The translations under genes and the position numbers were made by a program. Below are positions 1-6,488 of a stretch of 6,583 nucleotides of DNA, in pieces (position 1 is the stretch's first letter; each line of letters begins with the position of its first letter). The stretch covers positions 1-6,583 of the forward strand of contig DDKG01000280.1 in the NCBI GenBank assembly GCA_002339265.1. Reading direction: 5' to 3'. The notes below the pieces were generated by a model. That model was given only the letters and a program-made list of their open reading frames with translations. It did not search any database and was not told the DNA's origin. The stretch is from Massilia sp. UBA2604. Its GTDB lineage: Bacteria > Pseudomonadota > Gammaproteobacteria > Burkholderiales > Burkholderiaceae_D.

Positions 1-853
1 GGGTGGTGGCGCCGGCGCCGAGGATGAGCCAGGTCCATTCCGGGGTGCCGCCCAGGGCCGGGTAGAGGCGCGCGAGCAGGAACACCCCGGCCTTGACCAT
101 GGTGGCCGAGTGCAGGTAGGCCGACACCGGGGTCGGCGCCGACATCGCGTGCGGCAGCCAGAAGTGGAATGGGAACTGCGCGCTCTTGGTCAGCGCGCCG
201 AGCGCGATCAGCACCAGCGCCGGGAGGTACAGCGCGTGGGCGCGGATCTGCTCGCCGGCCGCCAGCACCGCCTCGAGCTCGTAGCTGCCGACGATATGGC
301 CGAGCGTGAGCACGCCGGCCAGCAGGCACAGGCCGCCCGCGGTGGTGACGGTGAAGGCCATGCGCGCGCCGCGGCGGGCGTCGATACTGTCTTGCCAGTA
401 GCCGATCAGCAGGAAGGAGGTGAGGCTGGTGAGTTCCCAGAACACCACCAGCTGGATCAGGTTGCCCGACAGGACCACGCCCATCATCGAGCCCATGAAG
501 GCCAGCATGTAGGCGTAGAAGCGCGCGACGGGGTCGCGCTTGGACATGTAGTAGCGCGCGTACAGGACCACCAGGAGGCCGATGCCGAGCACCATGATCG
601 AGAACAGCCAGGCCAGGCCGTCCATGCGGATGATGATGTCGAGGCCGAACATCGGCAGCCAGCTGTGGCGCGATTGCAGGATTTCACCGGCTTCCAGGCG
701 GCCGAACTGGGAAATGGCGAAGAGCAGGGCCACCAGGGTGAACGCGCCGGCCGCGATGGCGGGACGGTTGCGTGACCCATTGGGCAGGCAGGCGGAGACG
801 AAGGCGCCGCAGAAGGGAAGGAGGACGAGCAGGATCAGTGGCAGTGAGGTCAT
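1..853 (-). CDS. mrpA: Monovalent cation/H+ antiporter subunit A (MrpA/PhaA/MnhA), N-terminal part, cut by the window edge
   Basis: Large subunit of the Mrp-type Na+(K+)/H+ antiporter, an inner-membrane complex related to the proton-pumping subunits of respiratory complex I. About 284 residues are visible and the C-terminal part lies beyond base 1. The chain is almost entirely hydrophobic helices with short loops. Family hallmarks are present: FWELTSLTSFLLIGYW with Glu140 (the conserved Glu shared with NuoL), then LTKSAQFPFHFWLPHAMSAP with Lys223, then LHSATMVKAG with Lys254. The Glu and the first Lys form the conserved charge pair of the antiporter module. Three in-frame ATGs lie at 862, 859 and 853. 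I chose 853 because GAAGG sits 9 nt upstream of it but directly abuts the ATG at 862, and because MTSLPLILLVLLPF is a typical MrpA N-terminus. The gene follows the universal stress protein gene after 60 bp with no visible terminator, so the two are probably co-transcribed. The fused MrpAB form cannot be told apart from a standalone A subunit here. Confidence 0.93.
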   Translation of the reverse strand, partial: MTSLPLILLVLLPFCGAFVSACLPNGSRNRPAIAAGAFTLVALLFAISQFGRLEAGEILQSRHSWLPMFGLDIIIRMDGLAWLFSIMVLGIGLLVVLYARYYMSKRDPVARFYAYMLAFMGSMMGVVLSGNLIQLVVFWELTSLTSFLLIGYWQDSIDARRGARMAFTVTTAGGLCLLAGVLTLGHIVGSYELEAVLAAGEQIRAHALYLPALVLIALGALTKSAQFPFHFWLPHAMSAPTPVSAYLHSATMVKAGVFLLARLYPALGGTPEWTWLILGAGATT

Positions 854-913
854 CGACATCATCCTTCGGGGCAGTGCGACATGTAGCGGCGCGCGCAGAG
901 GCGCAGGGCGATT

Positions 914-1795
914 TCAGGTTTTTTCATTCTCATCATATTCTCCAGGGCGCGCAGGGGGACGCACAAGCAGCGTGTCGCACACGACTGCCTGCAGCAGGTA
1001 TTCACTGCGGCTACCGGTCAGGAGGCGCATCAGCGCCGATTCTTCGTGCAGGCCGAGCACGACCAGATCGATACTATTATCCACTACATGGCGCGCCAGC
1101 TGGGAAGCGGGCTCGCCTTCGCCGATGACCGGGTCGACCAGCGCGCGGGCGCCGGGCGGCAGCGCGCAGCCGTCCACGAAGCGGATCAGTTCCGCATGCG
1201 GCGGCGCGTCCGGCGCCAGCGTATCAGCATCATGGGCATGGAACACGGTGATCCGGCGCCCCGGGAACAGGCGCGCCGCCGTTTCCAGCGCCAGGGTCGA
1301 TGCCGGCGTGAAGTCGGTCGCCACCATGATGCGGCGGTAGGGACCGCGCACGCGCTGGCGCACCACCAGCAGCGGCTGCGCCAGGCCGCGCGCCAGCTTT
1401 TCGACGGTCGATCCGAGCAGCAGGTCTCCCAGGCTGTCGTGCTGCGAGGCGCCGGCGACCACGATGGCGCCGGGCAGGGTGGCCGCGCTGTCGAGGATGG
1501 CGGCGGGCGCCGGGCCGGTGGCGAAACGCTGGGTGGCCTCCAAGTGCGAGCCGGCGAACTCGCGCGCGAATTCCTCGCGCGCCGCGCGATCCTGGTGTTC
1601 GCGTCCGGCGTCGCCGTCGAGCCATTGGAGGACTTCACCGGGCGCCTGGGGTGCGTCGTGCACCGTCAGGACGACCAGCGGGATGGAAAATTCGTCGGCC
1701 AGCTGCTTGGCGCGTTCCAGGGGCCGGTCGCAGCGGGCGCTCAGGTCCGTCGCAAGCAACAATCCGGGGGGCGTAGTCGGGCTAGGGTCTGGCAT
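914..1795 (-). CDS. Universal stress protein, tandem UspA domains
   Basis: Cytoplasmic stress-response protein of 293 residues with two Usp (Rossmann-like, nucleotide-binding) domains. Domain 1 is about residues 10-147 (strand GLLLATDLS; end PLLVVRQ). Domain 2 is about residues 153-280 (RRIMVATDFT; end CDTLLVRP). The Usp ATP loop is normally G-x2-G-x9-G-S/T. Here domain 1 has G115-A-S-Q118 then nine residues to G128-S129, and domain 2 has G248-L-H-E251 then nine residues to G261-S262. Both therefore keep the outer Gly and the GS but lack the middle glycine, which may alter nucleotide binding (inference). An alternative ATG at 1807 would add MRRR at the front. I prefer 1795 because GAGG lies 6 nt upstream and the protein then begins close to the first Usp strand. 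The next gene downstream is mrpA, so a role in ion or alkaline stress is plausible but unproven. Confidence 0.9.
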   Translation of the reverse strand: MPDPSPTTPPGLLLATDLSARCDRPLERAKQLADEFSIPLVVLTVHDAPQAPGEVLQWLDGDAGREHQDRAAREEFAREFAGSHLEATQRFATGPAPAAILDSAATLPGAIVVAGASQHDSLGDLLLGSTVEKLARGLAQPLLVVRQRVRGPYRRIMVATDFTPASTLALETAARLFPGRRITVFHAHDADTLAPDAPPHAELIRFVDGCALPPGARALVDPVIGEGEPASQLARHVVDNSIDLVVLGLHEESALMRLLTGSRSEYLLQAVVCDTLLVRPPARPGEYDENEKT

Positions 1796-1947
1796 GCGCC
1801 GCCTCATGGAAAGTCTTCTCGGAAGGCGACACTCTACCGTAGTTGACGACCTGACTACAACGCGTTTCTTCAGTTATTTTGAATTTACTTCGGATAACTC
1901 CGGGTGCAGTGCAGCATTTTCGCGTAACGTCGACCCGGATCCCTGGT

Positions 1948-2466
1948 TCAGGCGGTAACGTCGAGCGCCGGCGCGGCGTCCTCGTCCTGTCCATACACGG
2001 CGCGCACCTCGGCCTGTTTTTCGTTCTGCTCGCGCAGCTTGGCCTCGTAGGCGGCGCGTTCCTCGTCGCTGACGGTCTTGTCGGAGTTGGTGTCGGCTTC
2101 GGCGATGTAGTCGGTGTCGGTGGTCTCCGAGGACGCCGCGGCTCCGCCTGCGCCGCCCGCCGGCGCAGCCGAAGCGGCGGCTGGCGCCTGGGTGGCGCCC
2201 GCATCGCTCGCGGTTTCGGTGTCTTCCGTCGTGTCGCCGGTCGTAGCCTGGTCCACCGCGCGCTGCACGCGCGCAGCGTCGGCCTGGGCGTTCAACTGCT
2301 CGCCCAGGCGCGCCGCCGCGGCCGATTCGGCGTTCTGCGTCGGCGCCGCCGCCTCGGGTTCGGCCGCGGCAGGCGCGGTGGCGACGGGCGCTGGTGTGAT
2401 GTTCGTCCTTGGGGTGGGAACATGGGTCGCCTGTGCGGCGTTGGCGCCGCCGATGCTGTCAATCAT
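1948..2466 (-). CDS. Small acidic single-EF-hand protein, hypothetical
   Basis: Protein of 172 residues and unknown function. The start at 2466 is chosen because AGGA lies 7 nt upstream. The reading frame stays open to 2685, but that extension has no family features and runs across the porin start. Residues 1-115 are low-complexity, rich in Ala, Pro, Thr and Glu and probably disordered, apart from a short helix-prone stretch near 45-75 (AARLGEQLNAQADAARVQRA). Residues 125-136 form a canonical EF-hand loop, DTNSDKTVSDEE, with ligands D125, N127, D129, S133 and E136 and a hydrophobic V132 at position 8. A charged helix follows (about 137-158). Position 6 is Lys rather than the usual Gly. No signal peptide or membrane segment is seen, so a cytoplasmic location is likely unless it uses a non-classical route. 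EF-hand assignment is direct from the motif; calcium binding is inference. It diverges from the porin gene with 176 bp between the two starts. Confidence 0.8.
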   Translation of the reverse strand: MIDSIGGANAAQATHVPTPRTNITPAPVATAPAAAEPEAAAPTQNAESAAAARLGEQLNAQADAARVQRAVDQATTGDTTEDTETASDAGATQAPAAASAAPAGGAGGAAASSETTDTDYIAEADTNSDKTVSDEERAAYEAKLREQNEKQAEVRAVYGQDEDAAPALDVTA

Positions 2467-2516
2467 GGTCGTGTCCTGTTGCGGGTAGTCGTCCCTGGTT
2501 AACGGCCGAACCTGCA

Positions 2517-2530
2517 GCCCTGCGCAGGGC
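2517..2530. repeat. Perfect 14-bp palindrome in the divergent intergenic region
   Basis: GCCCTGCGCAGGGC is an exact inverted repeat with no spacer. It lies 51 bp upstream of the EF-hand gene start and 113 bp upstream of the porin start. It could be a dimeric regulator site or a hairpin in the EF-hand gene leader. It has no T-run, so it is not a standard terminator. In such GC-rich DNA a palindrome of this length can also arise by chance. No convincing -35/-10 pair was found elsewhere in 2467-2642. Confidence 0.35.
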
Positions 2531-2642
2531 GGGAAATGTAAAGCGGGGTAAAACCAACACGTTTGGGGGGAGCGATCTCCACTCGATTGGGGATGGGCCT
2601 GGACGGGCGCCGTCGCCGACAATGCTCGCAAGGAGAATCTTG

Positions 2643-3734
2643 ATGAGTAAATACGCACGCCGCAGGGCGTTCGCCGCGCTGGCACTGTGCTCCGCCGGCG
2701 CCCAGGCCCAGACCAATGTGCAGATCTATGCCCGCCTGAATGTCTCGGCTGAATACGTGAAGGCGTCGGCCAGCGCCGACGGCCCGCGCCTGAGCCAGCA
2801 GCGGATCTCGAACAACCGCTCGGTGCTCGGATTTCGCGGCAGCGAAGACCTGGGTGGCGGCGTCAGCGCCATCTTCCAGGTCGAGGGCACGCTGTCGCCT
2901 GACACCGGCGCCGGCGAACTCGCGCGGCGCAACACCCGTGTGGGCCTCGACGGTGGTTTCGGCACGCTGTTCGCCGGCCATTGGGTGACGGCCTATAACG
3001 GCGCCACCTCGGGCCTCGATCCCTTCTATCCCACCACCGCCGGCTATATGAGCATCATCGGCAACGGCGCCGGCGCGGCGGTCGACAATGTCAGCAATGT
3101 GTCGTCGTTCGACCGGCGCCAGGCCAATTCCATCCACTACTGGAGCCGGCCATGGAAGGGCCTTGCCCTGCGCCTCACGCATGGACTGGCCGAGGAACGC
3201 CCGGCCAGCGGCGCCAGGCCATCGCTGACGTCGATGGCGGCGATCTACGAGCAGGGGCCATGGTATGCGACGCTGGCGCACGAGCGGCACCACGAATACC
3301 AGGGACCGGGACTGGGCGACAGCGGCACCAAGCTGGCGGTGGCGCGGCGCTTCGGCGACACCCGGGTGGCGCTGCTGGCCGAGCGTCTGGAATACGAGAC
3401 AGCCAGCGGCAAGCTCGATCGCAATGCCTGGTATGTCTCGGTCAGCCACCAGATGGGGTCCCACGGCCTGCGCCTAGGGCTGGCGCGCGCCGGCGACGGC
3501 AAGGGCGCCAGCGGCAACCAGGTCGGCTCCATCCGTGGCGGGGAGCACACCGGCGCCACCCACGTCACGCTCGGCTACGACTACATGCTGTCGAAGCGCA
3601 CCAGCATGTATGCCTACGTCACCCACCTCGACAACGAGGCCAACGGCGGCTACGACTTCGCGATCAATAGCCTCGATGCGGCGCCGGGCGCCACCCTGAA
3701 AGGCGCCGCGCTCGGCCTGCGCCACGCCTTCTGA
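2643..3734 (+). CDS. Gram-negative general porin (trimeric beta-barrel type)
   Basis: Outer-membrane channel protein of 363 residues, the usual length for the betaproteobacterial porin family (Porin_4/OmpC-like). The start at 2643 is fixed by AAGGAG ending 7 nt upstream. Residues 1-22 are a Sec signal peptide (basic KYARRR, hydrophobic core, cleavage after AQA). The mature protein opens with the typical first strand, TNVQIYARLNVSAEYV. Family landmarks follow: SVLGFRGSEDLGGGVSAIFQ (60-79), NTRVGLDGGFGTLFAGHW (97-114), the eyelet loop region with DPFYP and many Gly (about 115-150), RRQANSIHYWS (158-168), GYDYMLSKRTSMYAYVTHLD (311-330), and a final strand ending in RHAF with the C-terminal Phe needed for barrel assembly. 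The tail of the family is complete, so the gene looks intact. Substrate preference cannot be read from sequence. Cys16 in the signal peptide follows Leu, so this is not a lipobox. Confidence 0.95.
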   Translation: MSKYARRRAFAALALCSAGAQAQTNVQIYARLNVSAEYVKASASADGPRLSQQRISNNRSVLGFRGSEDLGGGVSAIFQVEGTLSPDTGAGELARRNTRVGLDGGFGTLFAGHWVTAYNGATSGLDPFYPTTAGYMSIIGNGAGAAVDNVSNVSSFDRRQANSIHYWSRPWKGLALRLTHGLAEERPASGARPSLTSMAAIYEQGPWYATLAHERHHEYQGPGLGDSGTKLAVARRFGDTRVALLAERLEYETASGKLDRNAWYVSVSHQMGSHGLRLGLARAGDGKGASGNQVGSIRGGEHTGATHVTLGYDYMLSKRTSMYAYVTHLDNEANGGYDFAINSLDAAPGATLKGAALGLRHAF

Positions 3735-3744
3735 TCCGAGGCGA

Positions 3745-3773
3745 TTGTCGGGCGTCCATCCTGGCGCTACACT
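3745..3773 (+). promoter_or_regulatory. Candidate sigma70-type promoter for the beta-lactamase-like gene
   Basis: TTGTCG (3745-3750) and TACACT (3768-3773) are separated by 17 bp, and each matches the consensus -35 and -10 at four of six positions. A start of transcription near 3780 would leave a leader of roughly 40 nt before the ATG at 3819. The porin stop lies only 10 bp upstream, so read-through from the porin is an alternative. Confidence 0.45.
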
Positions 3774-3782
3774 TGGTTGTAC

Positions 3783-3798
3783 TGCCGTCAATACGGCA
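3783..3798 (+). promoter_or_regulatory. Inverted repeat / short hairpin at the predicted transcript start
   Basis: TGCCGT, a 4-nt CAAT spacer, then ACGGCA form a perfect 6-bp stem. It lies just after the candidate -10 and ends 8 nt before the GAGGAG ribosome-binding site of the next gene. That position would suit an operator or a 5' leader hairpin. No U-run follows, so a role as the porin terminator is unlikely. Confidence 0.4.
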
Positions 3799-3818
3799 AT
3801 TCAACCGAGGAGACGCCG

Positions 3819-4951
3819 ATGAACGCGTTGCTGGTGGCAGTCGTGTCGCTGTTCCTGGTCAGCTGTTTGAGCGCGCCGCGCGGGCCCGACCCCGGCTTCA
3901 CGGACCGCAACATCGAAGCCCTGATGGCGCGCGGGCAGGTGGTGGGCCTGGCGTTGGCCGTCATCGACGAGGGCCGGGTGGTCAAGGTCGCGGCCTATGG
4001 CAAGCGCAGTCGCGAGCGCGATCTGCCGCTGCAGCCCGACACGGTGATGTACGGCGCCTCGCTGACCAAGACCGCCTTCGCCTACCTGTTGCTGCAGCTG
4101 GCGAGCGAAGGCCGGCTCGACCTCGACGCCCCGCTCACCCAGCTGCTGCCCAGGCCCTTGCCCGATTACCGGTTGGGCGAACGCCGGGATTTCAGCGACC
4201 TGGCCGGCGATGAACGCTGGCGCCGGCTGACGCCGCGCATCCTGCTCACGCATGCGGGCGGCTTCGCCAACTTCCGCTGGCTCAAGCCGGACGAGAAGCT
4301 GCGCTTTCACTTCGACCCCGGCGCGCGCTATGCCTATTCGGCCGAGGGCATGTACATCCTGCAGCTGATCGTCGAGCAAGGGCTTGGCCTGGACGCCGGC
4401 GCCGCGATGCAGGCGCGTGTATTCGACCGCCTCGGCATGAAGAACACCAGCATGCAGTGGCGGCCGGACTTCGCCGCCAACCTGGCCGACGGCTACACCC
4501 TGGAGGGCAAGCTGGAGCCGCACGACCAGCGCAGCGCCCGGACACCACCATTGCCGACCAGGCGCGCATGTGGGCGGCGCTCGTGCGCGGCGACGGGCTC
4601 AGTCCCCAGTTGCGCGCCGAGATGGTGCGCCCGCAGCTGACGATCCTGGGCGCGGGCCAGTTCCCGACCCTGGTGTCGCGGCCCGGCGCGCAGGTAGCGG
4701 GGCTGGCCGCAGGCCTGGGCGTGGTCACCTTCGAGGACCGCAGCGGGCGCGGCTGGTTCAAGGGCGGCCACAATGACAGCACGGGCAATATGGCGATCTG
4801 CCTGGAAGCGCGCCGGCGCTGCCTGGTCATGCTGTCCAACGACGTGCGCGCCGAGCGCATCTTCCCCGACATCGCGCGCCTGGCGCTGGGCGAGAACGAC
4901 ATGCCGTGGCGCTGGGAATACGGCTGGTACGCTCAGGCGTCGGCCGGGTAG
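3819..4951 (+). pseudogene. Serine beta-lactamase-like lipoprotein (PF00144-type serine hydrolase), frameshifted
   Basis: Remains of a penicillin-binding-protein-like serine hydrolase of about 377 residues. The start at 3819 has GAGGAG 6 nt upstream. Residues 1-16 are a lipoprotein signal with lipobox L13-V14-S15-C16; Leu at +2 suggests outer-membrane sorting. The catalytic SxxK is S81-L-T-K84, and the second motif is Y173-S174-A175 within YAYSAEG. The frame holds to S239 (codon 4533-4535) and then runs out of frame to a stop at 4638-4640. From 4541 another frame resumes the family sequence: DTTIADQARMWAALVRGDGL, then the third motif region KGGHNDSTGN (4760-4789), then PWRWEYG before the stop at 4949-4951. 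The break lies in the five bases 4536-4540. As recalled from the family, intact members carry several residues (an AAGS-like stretch) before DTTIAD, so a deletion of roughly 10-13 bp is more likely than loss of one base (inference). A truncated product would lack the third motif and is probably inactive. A sequencing or assembly error remains possible. Confidence 0.85.
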
Positions 4952-5919
4952 CGCAGGCCGATCTGCTGGCGGATCGTGTCGAGCAGGCCCATGATCGCCA
5001 GCGTGTCGTCGTGGCTCATCGCCGGCGATTCGGCCAGGCCTTCGCGCAGGCAGCGCCCAGCCTCGATCGCCTCGTGCGTATAGCCGTTGCCGAGCCACGG
5101 CGTGTCCACCGTGCGCGTGGCGCCGTCCAGCAGCGCGACCGTGACCCGCTCGGTCATGTGGAACATGCGGTGCATGCGCACGTGGCCGCGCGTGCCGGAC
5201 ACCACCAGCTCGCCCGGCGCGTGCGCGCGCAGCGAGCAGCTGCAGATCGACAGCGTGCCGCCCGCGTGGCGCATGGTGAAGGCGGTGCTGAGATCGACCC
5301 CGGTCTCGCCCATGATGGCCTGGGCCTGCACCGTCTCGACCCGGCCCAGCAGGGCGCAGGCGATCGACAGTGGATAGATGCCCAGGTCGAGCAGTGCGCC
5401 GCCGCCCAGCGCCGGATCGTTGACGCGGTGGCCCGCATCCAGCGTGGCCGAGAAGCCGAAGTCGGCGTGCAGCTGGGTCACCGTGCCGATCTCGCCGGAG
5501 GCGATGATGCGCCGCACTTCGGCCAGCGCCGGCATGAAGCGGGTCCACATCGCCTCCATCAGGAACAGGTTTTTCGCCCGCGCCAGCGCCACGATCTCGC
5601 CCGCCTCGCGCCGGTTCATCGCGAACGGTTTTTCGCACAGCACCGCCTTGCCGGCGCGCAGGGCGAGGAGGGCGTTGGCCGCATGCATCGGGTGCGGGGT
5701 GGCGATGTAGACGATGTCGACGTCGGGACAAGCGACCAGCGCTTCATAGGAGTCGTAGGCCCCGGGCACCTCGAACTGGTCGGCGAAAGCCTGTGCGCTG
5801 GCGCTGCTGCGCGAGCCGACCGCGGCCAGCACGGCGTCGGGCGTGGCGCGCAGCCCTTGCGCGAAATCGCGCGCGATGCGCCCGGTGCCGAGGATGCCCC
5901 AGCGGATGATGCGGGTCAT
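4933..5919 (-). CDS. Gfo/Idh/MocA-family NAD(P)-dependent oxidoreductase
   Basis: Cytoplasmic dehydrogenase of 328 residues, full length for the family. Residues 1-120 are a Rossmann fold with the nucleotide loop G8-x-x-G11-x-G13 (GILGTGRIA) and the EKP motif E96-K97-P98, whose Lys is catalytic in the family. The C-terminal alpha/beta domain carries GGGALLDLGIYPLS (172-185), where Tyr182 occupies the region used by the catalytic His/Tyr. EAMWTRFMP (122-130) and the Tyr-type motif resemble the dimeric dihydrodiol dehydrogenase branch (trans-1,2-dihydrobenzene-1,2-diol dehydrogenase-like), so a sugar, dihydrodiol or related substrate is possible; the real substrate is unknown. GGGAG lies 7 nt upstream of the ATG. 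The start overlaps the stop of the UPF0303 gene as ATGA, which points to translational coupling. Its 3' end overlaps the 3' end of the opposing pseudogene by 19 bp. Confidence 0.93.
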   Translation of the reverse strand: MTRIIRWGILGTGRIARDFAQGLRATPDAVLAAVGSRSSASAQAFADQFEVPGAYDSYEALVACPDVDIVYIATPHPMHAANALLALRAGKAVLCEKPFAMNRREAGEIVALARAKNLFLMEAMWTRFMPALAEVRRIIASGEIGTVTQLHADFGFSATLDAGHRVNDPALGGGALLDLGIYPLSIACALLGRVETVQAQAIMGETGVDLSTAFTMRHAGGTLSICSCSLRAHAPGELVVSGTRGHVRMHRMFHMTERVTVALLDGATRTVDTPWLGNGYTHEAIEAGRCLREGLAESPAMSHDDTLAIMGLLDTIRQQIGLRYPADA

Positions 5920-6488
5920 GGTTGTTCTCCCATCTTCAGGTGGTCTTTCAGTGCGGCCACCACCAGCGCGTGGTCGTCCGCGCCGGGCAGGCCCGAGGCG
6001 GTGACCGTGCCCACTGCGCCCTGGCCACGCACGACGATCGGGTAGGCGCCGCCATGGGCCGCATAGTCGCGCATGTCGAGGCCAGGCAGGGCGTCGTGGT
6101 CGCCGCCGGCCTGGCGCACTTGGTTGTGGGTGTAGAAGGAGCTGTGGCCGGTGCGCCTGACCAGGTTGTTCTTGCGCCGGATCCAGTCCGCGTGGTCGGG
6201 CGAGGCGCCCGGCATCGCCTGCGCGAACAGGACCGCGTCGCCCTGCCTGATCTCGACCGTCACCGGCCGGCTGGCGCCCCGCGCCCGCGCCACCAGCGCC
6301 GCGCCGAGGGCGGCTGCGGTGTCGCGGTCGAAGCGGTCGAACTGCAGCAGTCGTTCTTCCTGCAGCAGGGCGTCGAGCGAGACGGTGGCGGTGTCGGTCA
6401 TGGCTGGTGGGCGTGAAGGTTGCTGCGCCTGCGCCGCGGCCGCGGACAGGAGCATGAGAAAGAAAACGCGACGCGCCAGGCGCTTCAT
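5916..6488 (-). CDS. UPF0303 / heme-degrading-domain (HbpS/GlcG-like) protein with signal peptide
   Basis: Protein of 190 residues. Residues about 36-186 match the UPF0303 family (Haem_degrading domain, PF03928): LLQEERLLQFDRFDRDTAAALG, DHADWIRRKNNLV (98-110), DYAAHGGAYPI (141-151), GAVGTVTASGLPGADDHALV (157-176). The biochemical role is uncertain; relatives include heme-binding HbpS and glycolate-locus GlcG. Residues 1-21 form a signal peptide: basic KRLARR, core VFFLMLLSAAAA, likely cleavage after AQA. The RRVFF stretch also resembles a twin-arginine motif, although the hydrophobic core is short. An internal Met30 (ATG at 6401) would give a cytoplasmic form of usual family length, but no Shine-Dalgarno precedes it. 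The start at 6488 also lacks a good one, yet it overlaps the previous gene's stop as ATGA, so coupling explains it and I favour the long form. It overlaps the downstream oxidoreductase by ATGA as well. Confidence 0.85.
   Translation of the reverse strand: MKRLARRVFFLMLLSAAAAQAQQPSRPPAMTDTATVSLDALLQEERLLQFDRFDRDTAAALGAALVARARGASRPVTVEIRQGDAVLFAQAMPGASPDHADWIRRKNNLVRRTGHSSFYTHNQVRQAGGDHDALPGLDMRDYAAHGGAYPIVVRGQGAVGTVTASGLPGADDHALVVAALKDHLKMGEQP

Noticed and set aside
110..775. 221-codon plus-strand frame opposite mrpA
   Set aside because: The opposite strand encodes a clear MrpA with conserved Glu and Lys motifs; this frame is His/Arg/Gln-rich noise.
1830..1860. GTAGT/ACTAC inverted repeat upstream of the universal stress gene
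   Set aside because: The stem is only 5 bp with a 10-nt spacer and does not extend; chance is a sufficient explanation.
1931..1947. Possible terminator after the EF-hand gene around GGATCC
   Set aside because: The stem is too short and imperfect, and no T-run follows on the transcribed strand.
2467..2685. N-terminal extension of the EF-hand protein up to an ATG at 2685
   Set aside because: The added sequence has no ribosome-binding site or family features and overlaps the porin start, while ATG 2466 has AGGA at good spacing.
2499..3464. 321-codon open frame on the minus strand across the porin gene
   Set aside because: It lies antisense to a well-supported porin, has no recognisable domain, and its residue mix is typical of an opposite-strand shadow in GC-rich DNA.
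4530..4545. Programmed ribosomal frameshift in the beta-lactamase-like gene
   Set aside because: No slippery heptamer or stop-linked shift site is visible at the junction, and family residues appear to be missing, which fits a deletion better.
4906..6045. 379-codon open frame on the plus strand across the oxidoreductase gene
   Set aside because: It is a shadow of the Gfo/Idh/MocA gene; its protein is Arg/His/Gln/Ala-rich with no family motifs.
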